Source: Thelephora terrestris
Lineage: Eukaryota > Basidiomycota > Agaricomycetes > Thelephorales > Thelephoraceae
Direction: 5' to 3'
DNA: 64,000 bases
NCBI GenBank assembly: GCA_015956445.1
Contig: WIUZ02000005.1
Location: 2,356,001 to 2,420,000 of the forward strand
Shown in pieces: positions 46,403 through 58,717 of the stretch; within the stretch, counting starts at the first letter, position 1, and each line of letters starts with the position of its first letter. The notes beneath the pieces were generated by a model, which ran no database searches, was not told the DNA's origin, and saw only the letters and a list, made by a program, of their open reading frames with translations. The position numbers were made by a program, and so were the translations under genes.

Positions 46403-47881
46403 TTATACAGACTTGACGTACTGTTCCATCTTACGACTACCATAGAAGCACCTCCACACATACGCCTGTAGCCTGTTCTCCCGCTCACTCTCGCTAACCA
46501 CCAACCTCTCAATCGTTGAAAACGGTCGTCCCTGATCAAAACGGTATTTCGTCAAATCCTCAATGTTATCCCACAACTCGTCATCTTCAAGCATACAGCC
46601 TTCGTCAGCCGGCTCCCCATCTCCAGAAACTTCGAACCGGACGGTCTTCAGCTGCTGCCCCAACTGCTTCAAGTCCTCCCAAAAGCTATCGTACCACCCC
46701 ATCAAGTAGTTGTAGCCCAGCTCCAAAATTTGAGCATCTGCCATCAATAAAACGACGGTGGTGTTGTCGCCGCAGGAATGGTCAACTAAGTCCGGCCCGT
46801 CGTAGAGGCGAACGTGACGGATGATCGGTTTCGCGTATCCGGTGAGGTCCTCCCAAAGCTCCGCAAAATCGCGCAGGAAACATTCGGCGGTGAGCGTGAT
46901 ATCGTCGCCGGTGGCGGAGATCGTATACGTCTCGGCGTCCTCCGATGAAATTAAAAGTGAAGAAAGGCGCTGAAACGCGGGGACGAGAATGATGGTGGAC
47001 ATCTTCTTGATAGGGGGGCCGAGCCCGACGCTGAACGACTTGAGGTTTTGAAGTTGTACGGGAGGCCCTTTCGACTCGCCCTCGAAATCGACCCACTTCA
47101 GATGCAGGGTTTCGAGAGAGCGATTGTTCCGCATGAACAGCCTAAAGGCCTCCGTGTTTGTTCCCCACGGCCTGGAGTCGCTATCAAACACGAAGGAGGT
47201 CAAGTTGTGAACCTGCGCAATCAAGGTGCTCCAACCCCCCACGTAGGTCAGAGAGCGTAAAGGAGGAGCAAAGGGTGGGCTGGAGAACAAATGGTCCGCG
47301 TGGTTCGTCTCCTCGTTCTTCCACGTGAGGGTGACGAGTTGAGGAAACGATGACGTGAAAAACCGGCAACTCCCCAACGCGAACCGCGTTCTTTCCGCAG
47401 AAGGCGTCCATTCGCCGTCGAAATTGATGTCCAAGGAACGGATGCGATTGGAGTGTTTGCTTTCGGCGAGCGGTTCAAACAGGAAGTGCCACTCGCAAGG
47501 GTTTTTCTCGTTTGGCATCAGCCGTCCCCTCCCTCCCTTGTCGCACGTGCAATCCGCGCGTATCCGCCCTATCCTACTAGCCTCCACCGTGACATCCAAC
47601 GGGGCAGGATAACTCCTCTCGAGACACATCTCAACAAAACTCCGACGATCTTCTTGCGTGATGAAAATCGCGGACCACAGTCGACGTTGGTTGATCAGCG
47701 CCATCCTCCAATATCGACAAACATGCGTCAGTTTTGAGAGATCGTATGAACTTTCTCGGATGCGTGGAGGTGCGACAAGTTGGAAGACTCGGATGAGGAT
47801 TTCGACGGGTATGTTATGGATCGGACCACGTTTCGGGGGAGGCGGATCGCGTGGACGATACAGCGGAGGTTGTTCCAGCAA
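46403..47881 (-). CDS. F-box protein with degenerate leucine-rich C-terminus
   Basis: A single uninterrupted 492-codon frame. Residues 20-65 form an F-box-like domain: IHNIPVEILIRVFQLVAPP, then LTHVCRYWRMALINQRRLWSAI, matching the L-P-x-E-I/L ... V-C-x-x-W-R ... P-x-L-W pattern common in agaricomycetes. The rest has regularly spaced leucine/isoleucine segments (LVTLTWKNEE, LRSLTYVGGWSTLIAQVHNL, LETLHLKWVDFEG, LKSFSVGLG), consistent with an irregular LRR solenoid. F-box proteins link substrates to Skp1-Cul1 ubiquitin ligases. The substrate is unknown. Lack of introns in a window of intron-rich genes fits the expanded, fast-evolving F-box families of mushrooms. Confidence 0.82.
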   Translation of the reverse strand: MLEQPPLYRPRDPPPPKRGPIHNIPVEILIRVFQLVAPPRIRESSYDLSKLTHVCRYWRMALINQRRLWSAIFITQEDRRSFVEMCLERSYPAPLDVTVEASRIGRIRADCTCDKGGRGRLMPNEKNPCEWHFLFEPLAESKHSNRIRSLDINFDGEWTPSAERTRFALGSCRFFTSSFPQLVTLTWKNEETNHADHLFSSPPFAPPLRSLTYVGGWSTLIAQVHNLTSFVFDSDSRPWGTNTEAFRLFMRNNRSLETLHLKWVDFEGESKGPPVQLQNLKSFSVGLGPPIKKMSTIILVPAFQRLSSLLISSEDAETYTISATGDDITLTAECFLRDFAELWEDLTGYAKPIIRHVRLYDGPDLVDHSCGDNTTVVLLMADAQILELGYNYLMGWYDSFWEDLKQLGQQLKTVRFEVSGDGEPADEGCMLEDDELWDNIEDLTKYRFDQGRPFSTIERLVVSESERENRLQAYVWRCFYGSRKMEQYVKSV

Positions 47882-49653
47882 CGCCCCAGCCAGAGAGCTT
47901 CCCGCTAACCCGGGCTACCGCCGAGATGTCAGTGCCAGATCACAGCTCACAATGCGGGGTAAATCCTGTGCACATACATCGCCGATCGATAAATACGGTT
48001 TGCTGTGCGAGAAGAGTCATCCGTTGAGCCTTCCCTCCACTGGACCACAGAAACCAGATGGGCCGCTCACCCGTTATCACACGTGGTTTGGGTGAGTGGG
48101 TAGATGTATGTTCCGTTGCGGGCGCAGAGGGCGGCGTTCACCAGCAGGTCGATGTCCACCGGCGAATGGTATTGAAAACTGAAATCGAACCCCGCGGGCA
48201 GCGGGTCCATGGTTCCTTGTGATGGCGTTGAATGCAAAAAAAAAAGCGGTTGGGGACTGGTGATGGGGTGGAGAAGGACGCCAGGGGCGTGGCAGGCTCC
48301 TGAGCGCCAAGAGGCTTTTGGAGGTCCCTGATATTCCCACGGGAAACGTGTGAGCTGCATTGAATCACGCTTGAGGGGACCTAGCCAAACGGACTCTATT
48401 GAGAGCGCCTTCACGAGCCATTATGCCGGCGAGAAAGCAAGTAGAAGGGAAGGCGAGGCGCAAACAGGGATAGCCAAGGCGCGCACCTGTGAACTTGAAG
48501 GTCGACGAGTCGGGCGTCTTCCGTCCTCCGTATGAAGCGGAACAGTGAAGCGAGTGAATCCTGGTTGAAACCAATGTCTGGATCCTCGGATTTCAAGAGG
48601 CTGCGAACCTCTTACTGCGATACCCAGATGCGTGAGCACAGAGCGGTGATTCCAGATTGGTGAAACGCTTACGCGTATGTAACCCTGTTGATCCCAGGGA
48701 TTGGGATTCCTCCAAGGAAAGGCAGGGGAATCAGGGATTGTGATATGCGGCGGCTCCGAACTCAGAGACCATGCGGAGACCCGAGAGCGCGGTCAATCCT
48801 GTCATGGAGGAGATCTGTTATTGGCGTTGAATTCGACCTGAGTACTCGAGTCAGCGCCTCATATTCGCGTCGGTGAAATATCGCGCCGAATCCGAAATGT
48901 ATTTTCCTGATGCGCCTACTGGTGTTGCGGGTCACCGGATCGCCAACGAGAGAGATTAAGAGCCACCAGTCAACAGGGTAATTCAACAGAACGGAAAAAC
49001 GAGCAACCGCGAAGGGGTGGCAAAAGTGAAGGGAGTAAAGAAGTTCGTAAGCCACTCGTGTCAGTCACTCGCTTCTCCGCAACGCCTGATCACCAACCCA
49101 AATACCGCTGGTACCCACGCCGGCTGGTGGGTGACGGAGTAGCGTACTCAGCAACGGCACGGATCCAGCACTCTTAGTTAGTAGTTCATGTTATCTATAC
49201 GGCAGATGAGTCTTATACTATGTACATTGAATTATGGGGATCGTCCCTCGGCAAAAGAGTTACCCAGTTTGCGGTCGAGCGAGCTTGAGCGCATTTCCAC
49301 CAGGGCAGATACGGTAAGCGAAGAGATAAATGCAACTGCGACAACATGAAGAATTAAGCGTGAATAAGTCCGTTTGCAGCTATCGTGTTCAGAAAAAGAA
49401 GTCAAAGATGATGATTGTTGGTTGCTGGAGGGCGCGTGTGGAGAGCTGACATGTTAGTCATAACCCCAGATGGTGCGAAATACTAAGATGCAAAGGTGGT
49501 TGCGTTCGTGGAGGAAAGGTGTCGCCGCCGGATGTTCGTCTAGTCGTGATATTGCAAAGATGAGGTGGGATGTGCTGAATGAATACATAGACCAAATGCA
49601 AGCATCGGGCGAGGATAGATAGGGTCGTGATAGGGAACCAAATTGAACATCGA
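47882..49653. other. Intergenic region without recognised gene
   Basis: About 1.77 kb. A 47-codon frame on the minus strand opening MDPLPAGFDFSFQYHSP (about 48210-48067) is the only one with a protein-like composition. It has no motif and no supported exon neighbours, so I do not call it. No RNA gene seen. Confidence 0.5.
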
Positions 49654-52600
49654 TCACACTGAGCCGACTGGAGCTGATGCTTGCTTGGGGCCCCACCGTT
49701 GGTAAGCAGGGTCGTCGGGCCTCGTATCTGGATGCAACTGGATCTTTCCTTCCCACAATGCGGCCGAAGATCTTGACGGATCGTTTTGGGCAGGGTCAGA
49801 GAGGCCCAGCCGTGACGGCGTCCATCCAGCACCGACAGAAGAAGCTACAATCGTAGGCACCATCGTCATGAGTGAAGGCCTGAAATCGATCGATTGAGCC
49901 AAAGATAATTTACGGGAATCACTATATCACTTACAGAGCAACCCGTTCTTTCTTGGAGATCCTTGCACGCCTACTCTTGAGAACGAGCGGAGACGAATTG
50001 GCGCGGCCACCACGGAGTTTGGTGTACAACGATAGGTTATCCTGCACCTTGATAATGGCATCGTTCCACTCGATGGCGTCGGGTTTGGTGACCGGTAGGG
50101 CATCCTCGGAGGTCATGATCCTCAGTTTGATGAAGGCGCGCTCAAGAGGTGGAGTGGGGATGCATCGGATGAGGGCACCAAGGGGAATGGATACGAAACC
50201 GAGGGCTAGCGAAATACCCCACTCGCGAGCGGGAATAGGCGTGACTTGGAAGGCAGCACCTCCGACGAAGACGATGAGAACCTGTCCACCAATTTCTATG
50301 ACGGTACTCAGCGTTCAAGTACTTGAGCACGAGGAGGAATGGGGAGATGTACCGATCAAAGTTACCACCATAAAATACCAGTTGTTGAGAATACCCTCGA
50401 AGATGTTGAGCTTGTTGTCGAGCCTCCGGCAATTGAGAGAGTTGAAGATCTGCGCGAACACAAAGGTGTTGAACACGAGGGTCACGACGATCTTGTCGTT
50501 CTCTGTCGTGTGATCCAAACCGAGGATCGAATGGCCAAGGAAATGGAAGACGAGGATGATGGCGACCTGGTAGATCGATTGTCCGAGGATCATCTTGATC
50601 ATGTCTGCTGTAAAAAGCCGTGCTCCACGGGTGTCCGGCTTTCTGTCCAGTAAGGATTTCGAGGCGGGGTCGGTAGCGAGAGCAAGAGCGGCAAAGGTGT
50701 CCATGATGATGTTGATCCACAGGAGTTGGACGGCGGTGAGGACAGACTCTTCCTGGTCAGACGCGACGGCAGAGACGAAGGTGATGATGACGGCGGTGAT
50801 GTTGGTCGATATCTGGAACTGCAAGAATTTACGAACCGCGTCGTTAACGCAACGGCCCCACATGATGGCCTTCACGATGGAAGAAAAGTTGTCGTCCATA
50901 AGGATGATGTCCGAAGCCTCCTTCGCGACCTCGGTTCCGGCGATACCCATCGAAAACCCGACGTTCGCCGTCTTGAGAGCGGGGCCATCGTTCGTACCGT
51001 CGCCAGTAACGCCGACGATGTCACCAAGGGAGCGCAGGGTCTCGACGAGTATCTTCTTGTCCTCGGGCGAAGAGCGGGCCAGGACCTGGAGACGAGGGAC
51101 GACCTCTGTGCGGTCTTTCGGATCGAGGGCGCGGAAAACAGGACCTTCCATGATTATACCTCCCGCAGTGTAAATTCCACACTGAGTAGCGATCGAGCGA
51201 GCGGTGAGGACGTTATCCCCCGTGCACATCTTGACGGTGACTCCAGCGCGGCGGCAGGAAGCGACAGCATCCGGGACACCATCACGAAGGGGGTCCTCGA
51301 TACCGGTGATGGCCACCAGGATCATGTCATAGGCGAGGTCGTCATAAGAAACCTCATCCGCAAATTGGAACTGGGCACCACGAGGGGGCCAGGAACTGAA
51401 ATCCCGATAGCACAACGCGATCGTCCTTAACATCTGGTTGGCGTAGAAGATGATCGTTCTCGAAATGTTGTCCTTCGTGGTCTCGTCGATGTCCCTAGTC
51501 TCGATCCTGGCGTTGGGGTCCTGTGATTGATCTGCGTGCTTAGAGACGACGACATGTCGGGTGCACATCTTGGTGAGGATCTCCGAGGCGCCTTTGAGAA
51601 ACAGACGATATCGGCCGGAGCGAAGACGAATCACGACGCCCATGGCTTTCCGCTCGCTGGAAAAAGGGATCATTTGGACAATCTCCACCGATTCACGGGT
51701 TTGCTTCCAGTTGTCCCAGCCGAGGTCCTTGGCGAACTGGAGAAGTGCCGTCTCAGTCTTGGATCCGACGAAGACTACCTCCTTGGTTTCCGGGTCGATG
51801 TCCTCAAAGGCGGTAGAATTGATCGCGATCGATTGGTTGAAAAGCCGTCTGAGCTGAGGGGATAGGATGGAGCTGATCTCGCATTGGTCGATCGAGAAGT
51901 CATCTGCGTGCTTGCGATTTACTTGGGGTTCATCCACGATGTCTCGTTCGGGAGATGGGTCACGATCTTCGTCCTGATCCGGGGCATTGGTGCGAGCCTT
52001 ATTGTCTTTGAGGTTCCGAACGAACTTGCCATGGATACCGATGGAACCAGCAACGACAGTCATGACGTTCTGAGTCAATGTTCCAGTCTTGTCGGTACAG
52101 ACAACAGAAGCGTTCGCCATTGTTTCGCAAGAGCTAAGGATGCGAACGAGGAGCTTTTCGGCGGTCATCCTCTTCGTGGCGAAAGCGAGCGCGAGGGTTA
52201 CTGCAAGCGGAAGGCCTTCCGGAACGGCCACAACGACTAGGGTTACAGAGATGATCAAAATCTGAGTGAAGGCGATGCCTTTCTCGTTCGCAGTACTATG
52301 AGGACATGTAAGCGGAAAATGGAGGCGGTGAGACGATGAACGCTAACCGAGCGGGTTCTCCGGTTCCTAACTGTACGAAGAAACGGATCATCAGGGCAGT
52401 AAATAAGGCAAGACCAGCAGCACCGCCAATCTTGGCAATGAGTTCGGCTAGTTCGTTCAATTTCTCCTGCAGTGGGGTTGGATCGGGATCCCCTCGTAGA
52501 GCTGCGGAACGAGCAGTCAGGCTAACATCCTGAATTTTGGGGAATGATCAGATGACGCACCCATCATTATCCGACCGTTGAAGCTTTTCTGGCCCACAGC

Positions 52601-54300
52601 TATAACGACATACTTGCCATAACCCTCGAGAACCTTCGAGCCAGAGACCATGAAACAGTCTGTGTGCATGTGCGCGGCATCGAATCCGTGAGCGTCGTGA
52701 ATAGCGTACTTGGCGCTCTCTCTGAGGGCTATACAATCGTCATAGCTAACCTTCTTTATGGCGTCTGATTCACCAGTCGCACCCGACTCGTCGCATCGAA
52801 CGTTGTGACCAGAAATGAAGACACCATCACAAGGAATTATCTCGCCAGGTTCGAGGAGGGCGATGTCACCGACGAGTAGATCCTTGACGTCAATGACATG
52901 TTCGTCACCGCACCGAATGACCTTGACCCCTCGCTCCTCCTTCTTGTCGTTGAGGATGCGGAACTGGCGTTCTTTTTGCCAGTCGTTGAGCGAACCAACC
53001 ATGACCTTTGTTAACGGCAGTAAGCGCACGGGCATTGGGTGATAATTGAAAGGCGCATACGACGATGAAGATGGCGCCGATGATGGCCACACCCTCGACC
53101 CAATCAACCGGGGGTTGTGTTGGGTCCCGGCCCGGGCCGAAATCCTGGAAGAAACCAAGGGCAAGGGAGATGACCGCAGCAATGGACAACATGATCTAGG
53201 ACGGAATGAGCGTTAACTGACAATTCAATACGCATGGGAAAAAAGGGGCCCACCAAAACCCTATCCTTGAGGGCAAGCCACATCAGACGAAGTAAAGATC
53301 TGCTTTTCTGAACAGGAAGAACGTTGGAGCCGTAAACTCGCCGCCTATCCTCTACGGTCCCGCTGAAGGGAGGCCCTTCGTGGGAATATCGCACCGGAGC
53401 GTTGCCCTTCTCCCCCGAAGGGTCGGTAACGACGACAGCGGGAGAATCATTAGACTGGGACAGTGGTCCACCAATGAGCAGTCCAGAAATGGGGTCAACA
53501 CCGAGACCAGATAATAGTCCGACTATTCCGCCAAAGACTTCGAGAGCATCCAAGTTCTTCGGGTCAACGAGGGAAGCAAGGTGATATGGTCTGAACCTGT
53601 AAGGTGCGGGGTCGATATGACCATCTCGAGTGAGATCGAGCTCCATCGCCTTTTCCCCGTGGCCGTGATCGTCCCCCCTCTCCTCTAGAGTGCCTTGAGC
53701 ATCACTTCTGACCCTATCCCTATCCCTGGCCATCTCATGGGACTTCGTCCGATCATAATCGCCAAAGTCGGAGTTAGAACCAACGTGAGTCTGGGTGGGC
53801 GAATGGAGGGTCTCTACAGCCGATCTCGCCGAAGTGGTGTTGTCCGAGGTTCCCGGGTAAAGATGAGAGACACCAGGTGAATGATCGGCGACTGTTCCCT
53901 CAGTACTGGTCATTGTGGCATTTGATGGCCGCCGGGAATGGGAACGATGTGGCCCGTTAGGACTAAGGAGAGCCAAAGAGGTAGCGCCGTCTCCGGGCCT
54001 ATTTTCCCGTAGAGCCGTAGTGTTCGTAAAGTGGACCGAGGACTGGGCAGAGAGGGTGGGAGAAGGAGGCATCAAACTTGACCGGTCCTCGTCGGTAGTG
54101 CTGTCGAAAGAGCGTCTCGCGGGCTTCAAAATCCCTGGACTCAGCATAGATGGGTCGCTATATTCCTTTGAATAACCATTCGACGAGGGAGGTGGAGCGA
54201 GAGGTACAAACTCTTCAAGCTGGTTGACGTGGATTTGAGGAGTTGAACTGAGGTCCTCTGTGACTATAGCAGGTATCTCCAAATCACTGCCATTGTGCAT
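49654..54300 (-). CDS. PMC1: P-type Ca2+-ATPase, PMC1/PMCA type
   Basis: Seven exons (49654-49879, 49935-50295, 50353-52295, 52348-52501, 52561-53005, 53061-53195, 53254-54300) total 4311 nt, 1436 aa. Pumps Ca2+ out of the cytosol, in fungi mostly into the vacuole. A Ser/Thr-rich N-terminal region of about 230 residues precedes the pump. The transduction domain has GDIALLEPGEIIPCDGVFI and DESGATGESD. Helix 4 has VAVPEGLPLAVTLALA, the Ca2+-site PEGL motif. Phosphorylated Asp sits in CTDKTGTLTQN (about residue 662). Further on are FLKGASE, MCTGDNVLTARSIA and VTGDGTNDGPALK, then VQLLWINIIMDTFAALALATDP. The last exon encodes a WTPSRLGLSDPAQNDPSRSS tail. Length and motifs fit the PMC1 branch, not the SERCA or PMR1 branches. 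Confidence 0.95.
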
Positions 54301-56296
54301 ACTGTAATGGGTCGAAATTCTCGGGAAAACTGGAGGTGTCAGAAGGGTCTGCCAGGGCGAACAGAGTGGGGAGGAGGGGAGGAGACGGGCAGTGCAAAAC
54401 GGAAGCGGGAGGGAATCAGTCCAATGCAACGTTTTCAACGGTTTTTCTGTGTAGAAGCACAGCCCTCGCAAATTACCGAAAGCCTTGGCACGCCTGGACA
54501 AGGGGTTACGATCGCGGCTTGTGCGCGGGTCCTGGAGTCGAAGGTGGCACTCGGCACTGGTTTCGAAAGAGAGGTTCGTTTGAATCCCAAGCTCACGGAC
54601 GCTCTTATATCTTGTCCTTTTCATGCATGCTGTGTATACTCTACTACGGAGGGGGGCGGTGAGATGATTTTATTTAGCGCCAAGGCCCTACGATTTGTAG
54701 GGGATAACATGGCGCATTTCCCTATAACGGCCAAGCCACGGCCTGTTGTACTTAAACCCCCAAGCCAATGGAGCAGATCCTTATCTTTCTTTGAATCTCG
54801 GTGGACATCAAGGCGTGACTACATTCGAGCGAGGCCATAGGCGCTTATGTACTAGTAGTTTGGAGTCCATTCAAAACTCGGACGGTCTTGGCCTTTGGAA
54901 ATCCCCCTCCGGCTGGTCTACATCGATCGGCATATTTCACGATCATCTCCACAAATGATCATTTTGCCATTTCCAAACGAAACGTCCGCACGCGTCACTC
55001 TTGCACAGCCCACAATTTACCCGTAAAATTCGGTTTTGGAGAGGGTTCTAATACCTCATAAACCCACGCTCGATTCCAAAAAACCCATCCCCTGCGACCA
55101 AAGTTTCCGCTGCGGGCTCTGGACGTTCCATGTCTTTGTCAATCTAACTACCGTAGATCCCTCAATAGTAGTATGGAAGAATTTTCCGCCACGTGTACAT
55201 CAATACACTATCAAATTCATCGCTTAGGCGCGCCTCATACCTTGCACAGAGGGGCACCGGTCCATCTACTTCATAACGAAGTGGGGCGACCTGGCCCAGT
55301 CCTTGCTCGTAGCCATCCAAATCTGGATCTGTACAGGCCATGGCATAAGTATAGTAAACAAAGCACATCACCTGTCGGTCCTCTTGGCGCTCGATCGGTT
55401 ACTTCGATCAACGTAACTTCCAAGGGCTTACCTACCTTACAACGCCCTTCCTTACGACGCCTATACCCTTTCGCAGCTCCAACTCTCGCCAGAATCATCA
55501 AGCGTGCAGTGGTACCTGAGCTTTCGCTTTTGAATGAACCACACATTAGCCACTGAATATTGAAGGCTGCGCCAACACAATAACATCTTACGCCCTTCTC
55601 CATATTACTATAATCACGTCTCCACGGCTACGCCACCTGTACAGCCGCTACACCAACGAACGGCTCCAGCGAGGTCCATTGCTCATCACTTCATGACAAT
55701 GGCAGCCCGAGGGGAGTGTTGAACAGAACAGTCTTAACGAACATTCTCGCTGGACCCTGCCACGGAAACCGTCACGGCGGACCCCAAAATCATCACTGCG
55801 CACACGGCCTCACAAAATTTGCAAAAGGCAAGAGCGTAAATGAGTGAAAGGACCGGATACGTGTCTTGGCCTTGGAAAAGCCTGCGGGCAGGCTCCACTT
55901 TCTTGGAACGGGCTCCAATTACCGAGGCCAAGCACTGCGACTGAAAAAACACGTCCTCGGCGTACGACGCATGTAATCCAGCACTCCTCTTCGTGTATCC
56001 GTCGGTCATATTGCACGAAACATAATCAACTTCCATTAATCCTGAACCAATAATCCTTCCGCTGCGCAACACAGGCGATGGTAAAACAACCGGTGACACA
56101 CAATCCCAACACCGAACGTGTGCAACGGAAACATCTCTCGTGAATTATCGTGCTCAATCAAACAGCCATTCATATTTGAGAAACGTTGAGCGATGTCACA
56201 CCAACCCATCGGAGAACCCCCCACCGCCTCATCGATCCGCACGATCTCCACACCCAATGGCCAAATCGTCTCACCTCTCTTGGCCTTCACCCAAGA
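54301..56296. other. Long intergenic region, promoter side of PMC1 and 3' side of PEX11
   Basis: About 2 kb. The PMC1 promoter should lie in the first part; I recognise no calcineurin-response (GNGGC repeat) cluster. A 121-codon minus frame (55734-56099) with a hydrophobic C-terminal stretch has no recognised family and no supporting exon. Confidence 0.5.
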
Positions 56297-58717
56297 CTAG
56301 TTTCCATCCTTTCCTGCAGATGTTCGGGCCTGAACAGCCTCCACTTCTACGTGCGAAGATGCGGACCCAGAAACACCTGGATCTGGTTCAACCCCAGAGG
56401 GCTCGATCTCCTGCACGTTTGCTCCAACCTCTTTCTCTCCCTGCCCGCCACCCTCCTCAGGAGGTGGTGGAGACGGGCCAGCCCCAGCAGCGGCCCACAA
56501 TTCACGGAAAGTGATCAAGGACGCCGCCAGTCCAAATGCCGCGCTAGCCACCTGGGGAAATTTTACATTAGCTTACTCAATCCTAACAACTCAACGAATA
56601 CGGAGATGTATAAAATGGAAAACTCATAGAGATAAGGAAACGGCGACATCGATGAAAACCTCGGTCAGACAATGTCGATCAGACCTGGGGAATCCCTCGG
56701 ACGAACAAAACGGATCGCATGTCATACCAGATATTTCGGGACGATTCTGCACACGATGCTTGTATGCCGATGCGATCCCGAGGCATTGTAAGCGAAAGCC
56801 AAGACTAGGACAACAGGTCTGGCGATGACCCCGTAATCAACGCAACGCACGGTTTGACCGCTTCCCCATGACGCTGCACGCGTAAGCTCGTGGTAATTTA
56901 CGAGTCCCGTGCATGCTGACTGACGGTCCGAAAAGATGGGCCCGAACGTCCAGCCTCGAATTATTAAGCGTAGCATAGCCCAGCGGCCCCCCTGGACTGC
57001 GCAAAATTTCGGGGGATAACTTTATGGGACGAGCTGCGGTGAATGGAATGCGGAGGTGGCTCGGCGGGCGTGACCGAGCCGGTGACTCGATTTGCCGACA
57101 TCCTCGGCACATGAAATCCGGACCGGGAGTCGAAGAAAAGGTGCAACAAAACAAGGATGAAGCAGGGGTCTTCAAGACGGGCAGATGAAGTGACTCACGT
57201 CGTTCAAGGGGATCCCGGATTCCAGCGACCTGCCGATGACAAACAACAGGAGCCGAAAGAAGTGAGAAAGTTAGCGCTCTGATATCCCTCCCAAATTGGC
57301 AGATATTCGAACGAGATTTGCGGGAAATTGGACACCCATGATCCCCAAAACACGACGCGGTAATCGTTGCATCGTTGTGACCACGCACCCGCGGTGTGTA
57401 TTTGAGCCAAGAAGTCGAGATTTTGGGTGTGCAGTCAGGTCATTTAAAAGGCACACGTGATGCACAGCCCAGGGAAAAATGAAAGAAGGTCCGCAACCTC
57501 CTTCACCTCCACTGTTCTGATAGAAGGATTTTGAACGTCATAAGGGGTCTACGGGTGGAAATCTTGTCCTTTATGGGCAGAGAAGAACCCAAGGTGCGGG
57601 AGAAACCCTGCACATGAGGCCAAATACCGGCGCTCTGAACTGTGATGCACAGCCTAGGACCGGCTGCCGGGCAAGCATTGGGTGTTCAGAGACAGGGTCG
57701 TGGGTTCAATGCACCACGAAAAGATCCAAAGACAGTGGAGAACAAGCTCACCAGTGAAGAGCCCCGGGGAGCCTGAACGCGTTGTACGCAGTAGCGAGTT
57801 GATGGGCCTTCCAGCCATCTTTAAGCTTGGCCTTCTCTGCGCCAGCTTCAACGGCGTTCGCGTTGGCCTTGCTCAATACTTTTTGTTTTGTATACAGAAG
57901 CCCAGCCCGCTCCTTCAACCGTAAAAACTCGAGGAAGATGTATGCAAGATAGAACCTGCTGGAGGCCAGCAACAACTTCTTTGCATTCAACGCGACGGGT
58001 TTTCCGAGTATCGGAAGGGTGATCGCAGCTGGAATGACGTCGTGAACGCGCAGGTAATACAGTTGTTCCGTCGGGAAATACGCTAGCATCGTAAAGATCT
58101 GCCAACGTTCGAGTTTCAACAATTTCGAAGTTGCGGGGGGATATCTGGAATGCGACAACAACCACTGGATGATTGGCAAAATCCCTTGTAGGAAATCAGT
58201 GTAGTCTCGTTACGATCTATTCAATCGCAGGTTGCAATGAGGGTTCGTACTTACCCCAGACGCGAAAGAGCATGCGCGAGTCGCCGATCAAGGGTGTCAA
58301 CTTGGCGAGGCGTTCACCAACGCTGCTAACGTTGGTCTTCCTAATACCAGCCTTGTGTTGCAGCCGAGCGCCAAAGTGCAAGATGGGTATAGCAATTTTT
58401 AACACGTTTGAGAGGATCTGATAAATGTAGAGATATGCCGGAAAACCGACAGGTTTGGCGTTCGTTCGTTAGGCCCCAGAAACAGACAGGAGGTATGGAA
58501 CGCAATAGTACAGCCTCCAACTTGATGCTTACCTCGAGAAAATTGCTAGCGCGTGGGTCGGGACATATAAGCACGAGGCACAGCGGGAAGGAAGTGGACG
58601 GGTTGCAGGAACTTACTCTGTGCCCTTCCAAGTACTCAAATACCGCACGAGCTGGTCAAGATTCACCGCCTCGATAGCAACCAATCCAGCCATCGCGTTG
58701 CTGTTCTTACTGGTCAT
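56297..58717 (-). CDS. PEX11: PEX11-type peroxisomal membrane elongation protein
   Basis: Six exons (56297-56551, 57199-57229, 57752-58184, 58255-58417, 58533-58545, 58617-58717) total 996 nt, 331 aa. PEX11 inserts amphipathic helices into the peroxisome membrane to elongate and divide it. The N-terminus, LVAIEAVNLDQLVRYLSTWKGTDNFLE, and the amphipathic GDSRMLFRVWG (about residue 85) are family marks. A hydrophobic segment follows (FYLAYIFLEFLRL). The C-terminal block LPGALHWSLESGIPLND joins VASAAFGLAASLITFRELW across two exons and aligns directly with PEX11 C-termini. The protein ends with an acidic-proline tail. Exon 58533-58545 is a 13 nt microexon. Introns 57230-57751 (522 nt) and 56552-57198 (647 nt) are about ten times the window norm. 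Confidence 0.86.

Noticed and set aside
48067-48414. Small secreted-protein-like frames near 48.1-48.6 kb
   Set aside because: Three overlapping frames of similar length on one strand with no signal peptide that leads into a cysteine-patterned mature protein.
56837-57388. A 183-codon minus-strand frame
   Set aside because: It spans the 31 nt PEX11 exon in another frame and both long introns, lacks motifs, and has a cysteine/arginine-rich random composition.
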